DNA of 64,000 nucleotides, taken from contig CAKVMI010000003.1 in NCBI GenBank assembly GCA_934772525.1, positions 164,503 through 228,502 of the forward strand. Reading direction: 5' to 3'. This document shows, piece by piece, positions 33,746 through 42,906 of this stretch. Numbering within the stretch: position 1 is the first letter of the stretch; each line of letters opens with the position of its first letter. This stretch comes from an uncultured Clostridia bacterium. GTDB taxonomy: Bacteria > Bacillota > Clostridia > Christensenellales > UBA1242. A model generated the notes under the pieces. The model had not been told where the DNA came from and made no database searches. It saw only the letters and a list, made by a program, of their open reading frames with translations. The translations under genes were made by a program, and so were the position numbers.

Positions 33746-34612
33746 ATGAATAATAATGAATCAACATTTATTGGCTACGACGAATTTGCTAAGAAGTTTA
33801 CAAAACTTAAGAAAGATGTTCGCCAAAGATTAATTGAAAGAGAAGACCTAAAGGAAAAATCTATTAACAGTCCACGTTCAATTTTAACAGAACAAATAAA
33901 GACATCTATTGAAGACGCTGCAGAATCCGAATCAATAAGAAGAGTTATTACCGAAACAATCGCTACATACCTAAAAGATATTGATGCTCCTTACCGCATT
34001 AAAATACAAGCACTAATAGAACCCGATGTTTATAAAGAAATTATGGAACATCTAAACAGATTAGAAAAGACTAATAAAAAGTCACTCGCTTCTGCAAAGG
34101 AAGCCTTGATAAATAAGTATATGACATCATCCGTTCTTTCTACAATGGTAAGTAGAAGTTTCCAAAATTGTTTTACCGAAAAGTGTACAAAATGTGGAAC
34201 CGACGCTTATTACCGTTATACAACAAATTATAGAGCAGGTGCATTGATTGAGGGAATAGGAGTCGCTCTTATCAGCACTTCTTCAAAAGAACTTAGTTCA
34301 GAAAATGGGGGATATTTTTATATCCAAGATGCCATAGCCTACACCAGTTTATTACAGAAAAAACAAGAAAAACATTTGCGTAGAATTGTTGGTGACAGTA
34401 AACTTCCTTCAATTATTAGAAAAGCCAAACAACGCCAAATCGGGAATAGGGGTTTCTACACAATAAACCGAAATTCGTATTTAACAATGGGAGATTCTTC
34501 GGCTATGTGCAAATTTGCAAACTTTAAAGAGTTTTTCAGTACAGTTTGCGCCGCTCCTTCAACGGTTTCAATCTTAACCGCTATGCAAAGTGAATCTGAA
34601 TCCGAACAATAG
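33746..34612 (+). CDS. ORFan, second gene of a pair
   Basis: 288 residues without membrane segments or known domains. A charged helical N-terminal half (KFTKLKKDVRQRLIEREDLK) precedes a single CTKCG pair near residue 148, and a Ser/Thr-rich C-terminal half ends in an acidic SESESEQ tail. AGGAGA stands six bases before the ATG. A small AACTGA/TCAGTT hairpin just before the ribosome site could modulate translation. It is probably cotranscribed with the gene at 33091. Confidence 0.75.
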   Translation: MNNNESTFIGYDEFAKKFTKLKKDVRQRLIEREDLKEKSINSPRSILTEQIKTSIEDAAESESIRRVITETIATYLKDIDAPYRIKIQALIEPDVYKEIMEHLNRLEKTNKKSLASAKEALINKYMTSSVLSTMVSRSFQNCFTEKCTKCGTDAYYRYTTNYRAGALIEGIGVALISTSSKELSSENGGYFYIQDAIAYTSLLQKKQEKHLRRIVGDSKLPSIIRKAKQRQIGNRGFYTINRNSYLTMGDSSAMCKFANFKEFFSTVCAAPSTVSILTAMQSESESEQ

Positions 34613-34662
34613 TTTTATTAATTGTAAAATCAATAATAAAATTATCATCAGTTTTGAGTAAC

Positions 34663-34701
34663 ATTCACTTGTTTCGTCCCCCCAGACATTTTCAAGTGAA
34701 T
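34663..34701. other. Hairpin with C-rich loop
   Basis: ATTCACTTG (34663-34671) and CAAGTGAAT (34693-34701) pair perfectly around a loop containing six C. No T run follows, so it is not a standard terminator. Confidence 0.45.
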
Positions 34702-34750
34702 TTCCAAAACATAACATTTGCTCAGTTTACATAATTTTTTACTGGGGAGT

Positions 34751-34786
34751 AAAAAGACCTGGAATATACAATTTCTAGGTCTTTTT
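34751..34786. terminator. Bidirectional terminator
   Basis: AAAAAGACCT (34751-34760) pairs with AGGTCTTTTT (34777-34786). It suits the ORFan pair and the convergent SSB gene. Confidence 0.85.
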
Positions 34787-34795
34787 ATTTGCTTT

Positions 34796-35434
34796 TTATA
34801 CTACGCTTGAGGTTTCATCTTGATTTTCGGCAAGGCTAATACTACTAATACTTATTTCATAAGCGGTCTTAATCTCGTCCGTTCCGTCTTCGTGCTTTTT
34901 GGTATAGTTTCGGCTTTGAATTCTGCCTAGTAGCGTTACCTTTTCGCCAACTTGCAAACTATTTACAAACCTTGCATTTCTGCCCCAAGCAATACATGGA
35001 ATATAGTCGCTTTTATTATACGCACGATTTACCGCTATTAAGCAATCGCATATTTCTCTACCAAATGGGGTGGTTCTATAAATTGGTTGCTTACATAAAA
35101 ATCCTGTTAAACTAATAGTATTGGAGTTTTCTTGGTCTATATCTCCCGTTAATTCCTTTGCAAAAAGGGTTAATACCAATTTACTTTTGCCATCTACAAG
35201 TTTATTATAACTTCTAAATTCGCCGTCTATAGTTACACTATCTCCAACTTTTACATTATTTAAAAGTCTTTCGGAAACCGTAACTGGTATTGTGTCACTT
35301 TCGGCGGATAGTCTTGGAACTTCAAGTTTCATATCATAAAAACCTTCGCCCAAAATTAAATGGCTAAACTTTGGTTCTTCTGATACCTTTCCAGAGCACC
35401 TGGCTAAATTGTTTTTTTCGTAATTTGTGTTCAT
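34796..35434 (-). CDS. Single-stranded DNA-binding protein with two OB folds
   Basis: 212 residues. The C-terminal OB fold (about 105-200) is SSB-like: SLTGFLCKQPIYRTTPFGRE, then IPCIAWGRNARF and GEKVTLLGRIQSR. The N-terminal 100 residues look like a second, weaker OB fold (VKVGDSVTIDGEFRSY). The acidic DDIPF-type SSB tip is absent; the end is ENQDETSSVV. This double-OB form occurs in Clostridia in addition to a standard SSB. A role in replication or repair is likely. A good AAGGAGA site precedes the ATG. Confidence 0.8.
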   Translation of the reverse strand: MNTNYEKNNLARCSGKVSEEPKFSHLILGEGFYDMKLEVPRLSAESDTIPVTVSERLLNNVKVGDSVTIDGEFRSYNKLVDGKSKLVLTLFAKELTGDIDQENSNTISLTGFLCKQPIYRTTPFGREICDCLIAVNRAYNKSDYIPCIAWGRNARFVNSLQVGEKVTLLGRIQSRNYTKKHEDGTDEIKTAYEISISSISLAENQDETSSVV

Positions 35435-35461
35435 AAAAATTCTCCTTTAAATGTGTTTTTA

Positions 35462-36229
35462 TTATTTATTTTTTACTTGTATGCCGTCATTTCGAATGGT
35501 ATAGTTTTCGTGATAAATTAGGTCGGATACGTGAACTAAGGTGTAACCTTGTTCGGTTAATGTGTCTATAATTACTGGCAACGCTTCTACTATATGGTCA
35601 CTATTATTATGAAACAATATAATGCTTCCATTTTCTACGTTTGGAGTAATTCTTGCCATCATTTGTGAAGTATCTAAGCCCTTCCAGTCTAGCGAATCTA
35701 CACTCCATTGAATTGGTTTTATGTTCATATTTTCGGCTACCGTTACAAGAGTATCGTTATAGTCGCCATAGGGTGGTCTAAATAGAGTTACATCTTTTCC
35801 CGTAATGTTTTTAATTTTATCCACACTTGTTTGAAGTTCGGCTTGCATCTGACTTGCAGATAATTTTGACATATATGGATGAGTGTTAGAATGAGTTCCA
35901 ATCTCTATTCCGCTAGAATCTAAGGTCTTTACAAGGTCGGGGTATTTATCTACCCAAAAACCTACTAAAAAGAATGTTGCTGTTACATTTTTCTCCTTTA
36001 ATATATTAATTATTTTTACGGTTTCATCACTGCCATACGCTGCATCAAAAGTGATGGCAATTTCCTTTTTGTCCGTTTCTACCCCGTAAATTGGTAGTTT
36101 TCTTTCGGCGTAACCCATATATACACTTGCACTAGTAGACTTATATACCGCCATACTCATTACAACAAGTGCAACCATTACGCAAGCCAGAATTTTAAAA
36201 GGTCTAGAATTAATGCAAAAAAATTTCAT
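35462..36229 (-). CDS. PdaB-type polysaccharide deacetylase
   Basis: NodB-fold protein with an N-terminal membrane anchor (about 11-29) and catalytic part outside. Motif 1 is TFDAAYG (60-66), with Ala where deacetylases have the second Asp, as in the sporulation protein PdaB. Metal histidines H113 and H117 lie in GTHSNTHPYM, RPPYGDY near 147, and ILFHNN near the end. Its 255 residues match PdaB. Of two close ATGs I choose 36229, six bases after AGGAG; the first ATG abuts that site. The motif 1 change makes deacetylase activity doubtful. In Bacillus the family is needed late in spore formation. Confidence 0.85.
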   Translation of the reverse strand: MKFFCINSRPFKILACVMVALVVMSMAVYKSTSASVYMGYAERKLPIYGVETDKKEIAITFDAAYGSDETVKIINILKEKNVTATFFLVGFWVDKYPDLVKTLDSSGIEIGTHSNTHPYMSKLSASQMQAELQTSVDKIKNITGKDVTLFRPPYGDYNDTLVTVAENMNIKPIQWSVDSLDWKGLDTSQMMARITPNVENGSIILFHNNSDHIVEALPVIIDTLTEQGYTLVHVSDLIYHENYTIRNDGIQVKNK

Positions 36230-36362
36230 ATACATCTCCTAATTATAATGATTTATTTTGTTTTACCTTCATAGAAAAACAAAGAATTTTGCCGAAGTTT
36301 GTAAACCCACAAGCATTCTTTATTAGTAAATGTTATGTTGCATTCAAAAAAATATGCATATC

Positions 36363-36394
36363 AAAAATGGAAGAAGGTAATTTCTTCCATTTTT
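36363..36394. terminator. Bidirectional terminator
   Basis: AAAAATGGAAGAA (36363-36375) pairs with TTCTTCCATTTTT (36382-36394). Confidence 0.85.
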
Positions 36395-36410
36395 ATTTGA
36401 CTTTATTTAT

Positions 36411-36791
36411 TTACATTTCTCTTTCTATTTCTGTATCCGTGTCTTCGCTAGTTTTTACCGATATTACTTTTAAAAGTTTCTTTTCGTCGTTGGTTTTTAC
36501 CGCTTCGTCGTAAGTTTTTAATAGTTCATCATCCGACGCACAAAATCTTAGCGGAACTTTTGGGGTTAAACCATCTATATATTCATCTTGTAATTTTTTT
36601 ACCGACATTTTGTTCATATTATAATCTACAAAAAAGTATATAATACTAAAGACGTTAATAACACCCGCCAATATAATTACGGGATAAATATCCGATAATT
36701 TTAAGTCGGTCAACTCTATAATTGTGATTGAAAACAAAAGTACAATAGCCGACACAAAAAACATAATGAAAAGAGATTTTGTTTTCCCCAT
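36411..36791 (-). CDS. Small membrane protein
   Basis: 126 residues with two hydrophobic segments (about 6-27 and 35-55) and a charged C-terminal half ending in an acidic DTDTEIEREM. No family recognised. An upstream in-frame ATG at 36836 would overlap the -10 region. The ATG at 36791 follows AGGAGAG by three bases and is preferred. It has a clean promoter and a terminator, so it is transcribed alone. Confidence 0.7.
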   Translation of the reverse strand: MGKTKSLFIMFFVSAIVLLFSITIIELTDLKLSDIYPVIILAGVINVFSIIYFFVDYNMNKMSVKKLQDEYIDGLTPKVPLRFCASDDELLKTYDEAVKTNDEKKLLKVISVKTSEDTDTEIEREM

Positions 36792-36818
36792 ACGCTCTCC
36801 TATACTAACTATACTTAA

Positions 36819-36847
36819 AGTATACTTTAATCTCAAAACTTTGTCAA
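36819..36847 (-). promoter_or_regulatory. Promoter of the gene at 36411
   Basis: Minus strand TTGACA (36847-36842), a 17-base spacer and TATACT (36824-36819). Confidence 0.75.
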
Positions 36848-37095
36848 TTACTACAATTAACTGGAAATATTTAATTTTCTATAATTTTCTCGAATTTTAT
36901 CTAGTCTTTTTAATTAATCTTTGTTTATTATCTTTTAAAAGCAAAAATTTGCATTATAAATCATTAATCTAGGCTTTCACATCCTGCTTTGATAATTTTA
37001 GTCATTTTCGGTTAAAATTCGACCTTGCAATAATTCCAAATTAAACTTTATTTGTGTTAAAATGGGCATAATTTCAATTTAAAAAGGAGTATATT

Positions 37096-37455
37096 ATGCA
37101 AAGCACCAATAAAACCGAAATAGAAACCAAGGATGATATTTTATCTAAGTTTATTAAAAAAGCCAAGAAAAAACTTTCGGGCGGGGAAGAAGAAAAGGAT
37201 AATCTAAAAAATACAACAAACCCAACTCCCGCTACCAATTATAAATTTATAAAATCAAACCGCAAAGTGGCGTATGAGAATTTAAAAAGCAAGGTAAAAA
37301 CCTTACTTTCTAAAAATCCTAATTGTATCGACCCTATTACAAAACTTATCGTTCATTCAGAGTACGACAATTTGCCCGAGAGTGCTAAGGAGCGTTATAT
37401 TTTAAATCTTTCAAAAATGTATAATGAAATTTTATCCGAACTTGATGTAGGTTAA
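37096..37455 (+). CDS. Small basic hypothetical protein
   Basis: 119 residues, strongly basic N-terminal half (SKFIKKAKKKLSGGEEEK) and a helical C-terminal half. No family recognised and no membrane segment. AAAGGAG is seven bases from the ATG, with a TAAAAT -10-like box about 50 bases upstream. Its last four bases overlap the last four of the convergent gene at 37452, an unusual tail-to-tail overlap, with no terminator between them. Confidence 0.65.
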   Translation: MQSTNKTEIETKDDILSKFIKKAKKKLSGGEEEKDNLKNTTNPTPATNYKFIKSNRKVAYENLKSKVKTLLSKNPNCIDPITKLIVHSEYDNLPESAKERYILNLSKMYNEILSELDVG

Positions 37456-38672
37456 AATTCCTTAAACTTCTTTTTAATAAATACCCTAAATATTTTAGGT
37501 TTTCTTCGTTGTTCGTTGTAATAATATTTGCAAGTTTTTCTTTCTTCGATATTTTCTTCGGTTATCATTTTTTTTAGAATGCCTAGTAACACATTAGATA
37601 ATTCCTTTCTAGAATCTCTTTCTAATTTTACTGTTGGGTTTAAAAGTTTATATCTTGCATCGTCTATTTTTATGTACGGAGCATCGTCATATACTTTTTT
37701 ATTTATACTATACATATATTCACAATGCTTAATCATTTCACGCAAATCACTAGGAGTCAACTTTCGCATACACACATCGGTTATTTTGTTAATTAGTTTT
37801 GGGTACAAATCGGGGTCTTCTGGATGACTTATACCTACCTTTACTTGTGTGATAAATATAGTGTCATACGTTCTTAGATGCTTTCTTAGCCACACCCCTA
37901 AACAAATCAATTCTTCGCGAGATAAAAAAGTTTTTGGTTGCTCAAATACAATTCGTCCATAAACATCCAAATTTAGACCCTTTTGGTCATAGAGCGCTTT
38001 CGCTTGGTCGTAATCTTCTTGAGTTGGCTTTTTATATGGATAAATACTTCTAAATAGTGTGTTTGGGTCAAACTCGGTATTTAACATAGTATTTGGTCTA
38101 GACCCATCCATTTGTTGGTAATCTTCTAAAACTGGCGAAACGGGACAATTTGTGCTAGCACTACCTTTGGTAGCCATATTAAGTTCATCAATATTTTTGG
38201 ATGAAATTACCGTTCCGGGTTTTAAACAATTATTGTGCTGAAATGTACTCGCTTGCTCTTTTTTTTGCTCACTGCATTCATTTTTATTATCACTAAATAG
38301 ATTATTTTTAGTGTCACCATTTTCCTTTCTACTATGCAATTCTTTAATTACTGCAAATCGATCTTCTTCTTTTAATTGCTCAATTTTATCTATGCCGTTA
38401 CCAAAACTAATTGGCTCCATAAATCTGCTTTGACGGTAAATATTCGGATTTTTTGCTGGAACGGAATTATAAAGGACTCCGTCATCCCCAACAAAAATAT
38501 CCCCTTCTTTTGGACGCCCTGGGCGTCTTTTTACTACTTCGCCATTTTTTAGAACATACTTTGGCTTTGGGCCACGTTTTGGAATATGCTTTTTAATTTC
38601 CGACCTATCTTCTTGCATAAACTCCAAAATTTTTCCACGCTTTAATAATTTTGATTTTTGATGATTCGTCAT
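37452..38672 (-). CDS. AT-hook-bearing hypothetical protein after mnmG
   Basis: 406 residues, soluble. The N-terminal 60 contain two AT-hook-like basic motifs, KRGPKPKY and RRPGRPKEGD, typical of minor-groove binding in AT-rich DNA. The middle is low-complexity. Residues about 210-380 form a folded-looking helical domain (PTQEDYDQAKALYDQKGLNL, LICLGVWLRKHLRTYD), not recognised, and the C-terminus is very basic. It starts ten bases after the mnmG stop with AGGAG in between, so it is in the mnmE-mnmG transcript where rsmG is common. A DNA-binding role near the origin is inferred. Confidence 0.75.
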   Translation of the reverse strand: MTNHQKSKLLKRGKILEFMQEDRSEIKKHIPKRGPKPKYVLKNGEVVKRRPGRPKEGDIFVGDDGVLYNSVPAKNPNIYRQSRFMEPISFGNGIDKIEQLKEEDRFAVIKELHSRKENGDTKNNLFSDNKNECSEQKKEQASTFQHNNCLKPGTVISSKNIDELNMATKGSASTNCPVSPVLEDYQQMDGSRPNTMLNTEFDPNTLFRSIYPYKKPTQEDYDQAKALYDQKGLNLDVYGRIVFEQPKTFLSREELICLGVWLRKHLRTYDTIFITQVKVGISHPEDPDLYPKLINKITDVCMRKLTPSDLREMIKHCEYMYSINKKVYDDAPYIKIDDARYKLLNPTVKLERDSRKELSNVLLGILKKMITEENIEERKTCKYYYNEQRRKPKIFRVFIKKKFKEF

Positions 38673-38681
38673 ACTAAACTC

Positions 38682-40535
38682 CTATTTTAGGTTAAATAAA
38701 AGTACACTAATATCCGCAGGGCTTACGCCACTTATTCTAGACGCTTGCCCAATTGTTAATGGTTTAACTTCATTTAATTTTTGTTGTGCTTCAATTCTTA
38801 GCCCCAAAATAGTAGAATAATCTAGGTCTTTACTTAGTGGACGATTTTCTAGTTTGCGGTTTTTCTCTACTACTTGTAATTGCTTTTCAATGTAACCACT
38901 ATATTTAACTTCAATATTTATTTCATCTATTACATCTATAGTAAAATCATTAAAAATACCAAATCTTTCATTTAATAATCTTGCACTTAGGTTTGTTCTT
39001 TTTATTAATGTTTCTACACTAATTCCAGTTACTATGGTTGCTTCATTTCGTTCGGTCAAAAAGTCGTTCATTTCCTTGGTTGGCTTCATAATTCTTTTTA
39101 GAACTTCTTTTGCTCTTTCCATTTCAGCGCATTTATGCTTAAACCTATTGTACCTTTCATCGGTTACAAGCCCAACTTGTCTTCCAATTTCGGTTAAACG
39201 CATATCGGCATTATCTTGACGCAATAATAACCTATATTCCGCTCTACTAGTCATCATTCTGTATGGCTCATTAGTTCCCTTGGTTACAAGGTCATCTATC
39301 AGTACCCCTATATAACTCGAATCTCTTGATAAAACTATCTCGTCCATATTTCGTACATACAAACTAGCGTTAATTCCAGCAACAATTCCTTGTGCGCCCG
39401 CTTCTTCGTATCCACTGGTTCCATTTATTTGCCCCGCTGTATAAATGCCTTTTACCTTTTTAAATCCAAGCGTTGGAAATAGGTCGGTGCAATCAATAGC
39501 ATCGTACTCTATTGCATAACCAAACTTTAAAATTTTAGTTTTTTCAAGCCCTAAAATGCTTGCAACCATTTGCTCTTGAATATCTTTTGGCATAGATGTA
39601 CTCATACCTTGCAAATAGATACTATCGTTTCGAATGGTTTCGGGTTCCAAAAATATTTGATGACGCTCTTTGTCCTTAAATCTTACAATTTTAGTTTCAA
39701 TACTTGGACAATACCTTGGGCCAATTCCCACAATAGTTCCACTGTACATTGGAGCTTTATCTAGGTTATCCAAAATGATTTTATGAGTGTTTAAATTAGT
39801 GTATCCAAGATAGCAACTCAAAATATTTTTTGGCTTAAAGTCGGACATATATGAAAAGGTTTGAATATTATCTTCGCCCTTTTGCTCAATAAACTTCGAG
39901 TAATCTATAGTGTCGTGGTCTAAGCGGGGTGGTGTACCCGTTTTAAACCTAACTACCTTAAAACCTAGGTCTATTAAACTTTTAGTTAAATTTTTACTAT
40001 TACTAAAGCCCGCGGGGCCAGAGTCTTTTATAATCTCACCCGTAATTGTTCTACTGTTTAAATATACGCCTGTACATATTACAACTGCTTTAGTTTTAAA
40101 CTCTCTACCATCCGCCGTTTTAACGCCCGTTACCTTTTCGCCATCGCTTATTATTTCACTTGCTTCACCTTCGGTAATATCTAGGTTTGGTTGGTTTTTT
40201 AGCACATCTAACATAATACTATGATAAAGGTCTTTATCTACTTGTGCACGCAAACTATGAACGGCTGGACCCTTGCTTTCATTAAGTAATCTTAGTTGCA
40301 AGGTTGCAAGGTCTGCAGATACACCCATTTGCCCGCCAAGAGCATCTATTTCGCTTACAAGTTGACCCTTTGCCGTACCACCAATACTTGGATTACAAGC
40401 CAAAAAACTTACGCCGTTAAAATCTAGCGTAATTAATAGTGTTTTTACACCCGTTCTACTAAGTGCAAGCGTTGCTTCAACGCCCGCATGTCCACCACCT
40501 ATTACAATGGCTTCATAAACATTTTTTTCTTCCAT
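38682..40535 (-). CDS. mnmG: tRNA uridine 5-carboxymethylaminomethyl modification enzyme MnmG
   Basis: FAD-dependent partner of MnmE that builds the cmnm5 group on wobble U34. The Rossmann motif GGGHAGVEA is at 13-21, with CNPSIGGTAKGQ near 47, SSYIGVLIDDLVTKGTNEPYRM near 408-429 and the C-terminal helical tail. At 617 residues it is of normal length (quotes here are shortened to recognisable parts). AAGGAA precedes the ATG. It follows mnmE by nine bases on the minus strand, and an AT-hook gene follows it. Confidence 0.97.
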   Translation of the reverse strand: MEEKNVYEAIVIGGGHAGVEATLALSRTGVKTLLITLDFNGVSFLACNPSIGGTAKGQLVSEIDALGGQMGVSADLATLQLRLLNESKGPAVHSLRAQVDKDLYHSIMLDVLKNQPNLDITEGEASEIISDGEKVTGVKTADGREFKTKAVVICTGVYLNSRTITGEIIKDSGPAGFSNSKNLTKSLIDLGFKVVRFKTGTPPRLDHDTIDYSKFIEQKGEDNIQTFSYMSDFKPKNILSCYLGYTNLNTHKIILDNLDKAPMYSGTIVGIGPRYCPSIETKIVRFKDKERHQIFLEPETIRNDSIYLQGMSTSMPKDIQEQMVASILGLEKTKILKFGYAIEYDAIDCTDLFPTLGFKKVKGIYTAGQINGTSGYEEAGAQGIVAGINASLYVRNMDEIVLSRDSSYIGVLIDDLVTKGTNEPYRMMTSRAEYRLLLRQDNADMRLTEIGRQVGLVTDERYNRFKHKCAEMERAKEVLKRIMKPTKEMNDFLTERNEATIVTGISVETLIKRTNLSARLLNERFGIFNDFTIDVIDEINIEVKYSGYIEKQLQVVEKNRKLENRPLSKDLDYSTILGLRIEAQQKLNEVKPLTIGQASRISGVSPADISVLLFNLK

Positions 40536-40544
40536 TTTTATTCC

Positions 40545-41897
40545 TTATTTACCCAAACAGAACTTACTAAATACACTATCTAGTATGGTTTCATTTGAAG
40601 TATTTCCCGTAATTTCTCCAAGTTTTACATAAGCTTCATTTAAGTCTACTGAGACGGCATCAAGGGTCGTTCTATTTAACCCATCTAACGCCAAAATTAA
40701 ACTTTGCTTTGCCTTTTGAAGTGCATCAAAGTGACGGGTTGACGTAATTATCAAGCCATCTCCTTGTACACGTCCCTTTATAACAAGTTCGTATATAGAC
40801 TGCTTAATTTTATCTATGCCTTCGCCCGTCACGCAAGAAGTGTAAATGCCATCTTTTTTACGAACACCAGTATATTTATCCACCTTATTATAAATGGTTA
40901 AATATTTTTTTCCGCTTAGCATACTTAATATTTTTGCGTCTTCTGAATCTAAACACTTAGAACTATCCACAATAAATAGTACAATGTCTGCTTTATTTAT
41001 CAAATCTATACTCTTTTTTACACCCAGAAGTTCTACTACATTATCGGTATTTCTAATTCCCGCAGTATCCAAAATATTAACCTTTATGCCGTTTACTTCA
41101 AAGGCGTCTTCAATTACATCTCTTGTGGTTCCCGCAATATCGGTTACAATGGCTTTATCCTTATTAAGCAAGGCGTTTAATAGTGAAGATTTACCAACAT
41201 TAGGTTTACCAATCAAGCAAGCATTTATTCCGCTTGAAATTAATGCACCGCTTGAATATGTACTAATCAAACTATCAATATCGGCAATTAATTCATTCAG
41301 CCCACTTTTTAGTTTGGTTTCTTCCATATACTCAATGTCTTCTTCAGGGTAATCAAAACTCACTTCAACTTCGCTAATAAGGTCTACAACTTTCTTTTGA
41401 TATTCGTTAATTTTTTTTGTAAGTCCGCCATCCGAAATCGTTTTATTTGCCTTAATTTCAGCGTCCGATGTGGCATTTATTAAACCTATCATACCTTCGG
41501 CTTCACAAAGTGACATCTTTCCATTTAAAAATGCACGTAACGAAAACTCTCCGTTTCGTGCCAACCTTGCGCCCTTTTCAATGCACGCTTCAATTACTCT
41601 ATTTGTGAGTTTAACTCCGCCATGACACTGAAATTCTACCGTAGTTTCGCCCGTAAAACTTTTGTTATCAAACACTACGCAAAGTGCGGTATCCGAAACC
41701 TTTTCCGACTTAAATTCACCAAGGACCAACTCTCTTTTTCTAAATTCCGACGGCTTTTTTCCGCCCTTACTCAAAAATAGCGAATCGGCAATTTTTACGG
41801 CGTCCGTTCCACTAATTCTTACAATACCAATGCCACCAGCACCAACAGGGGTAGACAGTGCAACAATGGTATCCTTTAACCCAAAATTATCTAACAT
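40545..41897 (-). CDS. mnmE: tRNA modification GTPase MnmE
   Basis: GTPase that works with MnmG on tRNA wobble uridine. An N-terminal THF-binding domain (ALSTPVGAGGIGIVRISG, 13-30) and a helical domain surround a G domain with GKPNVGKSS near 230, the GTTRD switch and NKVD. The C-terminal catalytic Cys447 is in FCLGK. The 450-residue length is typical. It is divergent from rpmH across a 212-base gap holding both promoters. Confidence 0.97.
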   Translation of the reverse strand: MLDNFGLKDTIVALSTPVGAGGIGIVRISGTDAVKIADSLFLSKGGKKPSEFRKRELVLGEFKSEKVSDTALCVVFDNKSFTGETTVEFQCHGGVKLTNRVIEACIEKGARLARNGEFSLRAFLNGKMSLCEAEGMIGLINATSDAEIKANKTISDGGLTKKINEYQKKVVDLISEVEVSFDYPEEDIEYMEETKLKSGLNELIADIDSLISTYSSGALISSGINACLIGKPNVGKSSLLNALLNKDKAIVTDIAGTTRDVIEDAFEVNGIKVNILDTAGIRNTDNVVELLGVKKSIDLINKADIVLFIVDSSKCLDSEDAKILSMLSGKKYLTIYNKVDKYTGVRKKDGIYTSCVTGEGIDKIKQSIYELVIKGRVQGDGLIITSTRHFDALQKAKQSLILALDGLNRTTLDAVSVDLNEAYVKLGEITGNTSNETILDSVFSKFCLGK

Positions 41898-41948
41898 AAT
41901 TTCCCCTAAAAATATATAAATAGTTCACTTTCACCAAACTTTTATGCT

Positions 41949-41977
41949 ATTTTATAATCAAAATGTAAATATGTCAA
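41949..41977 (-). promoter_or_regulatory. Promoter of mnmE-mnmG
   Basis: Minus strand TTGACA (41977-41972), a 17-base spacer and TAAAAT (41954-41949). Confidence 0.7.
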
Positions 41978-42007
41978 TTATTTATTAATAATTTAATAAA
42001 AATAATG

Positions 42008-42036
42008 TTGACAAAAAAGCGTTTGTAATTTATAAT
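42008..42036 (+). promoter_or_regulatory. Consensus promoter of the rpmH operon
   Basis: Perfect TTGACA (42008-42013), a 17-base spacer and perfect TATAAT (42031-42036). The -35 boxes of the two divergent promoters are about 30 bases apart. Confidence 0.9.
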
Positions 42037-42109
42037 AACCCTTGTTCAAAATACAAGTACAGGCCTTTTTGAGCCTTGCTTCATATAAATAATTAAAGGA
42101 GAGAAGTGA

Positions 42110-42244
42110 ATGAAAAGAACTTACCAACCAAAAAAAGCAACCCGTAATAAAGTTCATGGTTTTCGTGAAAGAATGGCTACTAAGGGTGGCAGAAATGTAT
42201 TAAAAAGACGCCGTAACAAAGGTCGCAAAAGATTAACATACTAA
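42110..42244 (+). CDS. rpmH: 50S ribosomal protein L34
   Basis: 44 residues beginning MKRTYQPKKATRNKVHGFRE and ending RNKGRKRLTY, a full match to bacterial L34, a small basic protein of the large subunit. AAAGGAGAG precedes the ATG by about eight bases. It opens the rpmH-rnpA-yidD-yidC-jag cluster. In most Bacillota this cluster points away from dnaA; here it points towards dnaN. Confidence 0.97.
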   Translation: MKRTYQPKKATRNKVHGFRERMATKGGRNVLKRRRNKGRKRLTY

Positions 42245-42266
42245 TTAACTTTTTAAAGGGGAAAAT

Positions 42267-42608
42267 ATGTTAAGTAAACCTTTAAGAATGAAACGCAACA
42301 CCCAGTTTAACTATACCTTTAAAAATGGCAAATACGAGCAACTTGGTTGTCTTGCAATAGTTACCAACAAAAAAAGGTATCGTGAGCAAAAAATAGGTGT
42401 TGTTGTTAACAAAAAAATAGGTAACAGCGTTACAAGAAATCGTACGAAGAGACTTTTGCGAGAAGCCATTAGGTCAAACCTAGAATTCATAAAAAAAGAT
42501 ATAGACATCTTATTGGTCGCAAGAATTGGTATAGACAAGTGGGACTATGCAAAAATCAATTCGTGCTTAAAAGAACTATTGAAAAAATCTAATGTGCTAA
42601 TTGTTTAA
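42267..42608 (+). CDS. rnpA: Ribonuclease P protein component
   Basis: Protein subunit of RNase P, which matures tRNA 5' ends. 113 residues. The conserved RNR motif RNRTKRLLREAIR is near 56-68, after GVVVNKKIGNSV. It follows rpmH by 22 bases, the standard arrangement, with AAAGGGG before its ATG. Confidence 0.95.
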   Translation: MLSKPLRMKRNTQFNYTFKNGKYEQLGCLAIVTNKKRYREQKIGVVVNKKIGNSVTRNRTKRLLREAIRSNLEFIKKDIDILLVARIGIDKWDYAKINSCLKELLKKSNVLIV

Positions 42609-42666
42609 TAATTTTTAGCGTAGTAGATTTTTTTTGTTATCTAATAAATTTTAAGGGGCAAACTCT

Positions 42667-42906
42667 ATGAAAAGACTTTTAATAAAACTTATTTTAGTTT
42701 ACCAAAAGTTTTCGGCCCATAAACCTAATAAATGCCGAATGAGTCCAACTTGTTCAAACTATGCAATAGTTGCATTAAATAGATTTGGGGTAATTTCAGG
42801 CTCGTGGCTTATTATTAAAAGGCTTTTTAGATGTGGTTTTTCACGCGGGGTACAAGTGGATAACGTTCCACACAACATAAAAGGAGATTTTAAATGGCTA
42901 ATATAA
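42667..42906 (+). CDS. yidD: Membrane protein insertion efficiency factor YidD
   Basis: 79 residues with the YidD hallmark CRMSPTCSNY (23-32, usually CRFxPTCSxY) behind an amphipathic N-terminal helix. It assists YidC-dependent membrane insertion. The C-terminal RGVQVDNVPH corresponds to the usual GGxDPVP region. The stop lies inside yidC (13-base overlap), so the two are coupled. Confidence 0.93.
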   Translation: MKRLLIKLILVYQKFSAHKPNKCRMSPTCSNYAIVALNRFGVISGSWLIIKRLFRCGFSRGVQVDNVPHNIKGDFKWLI

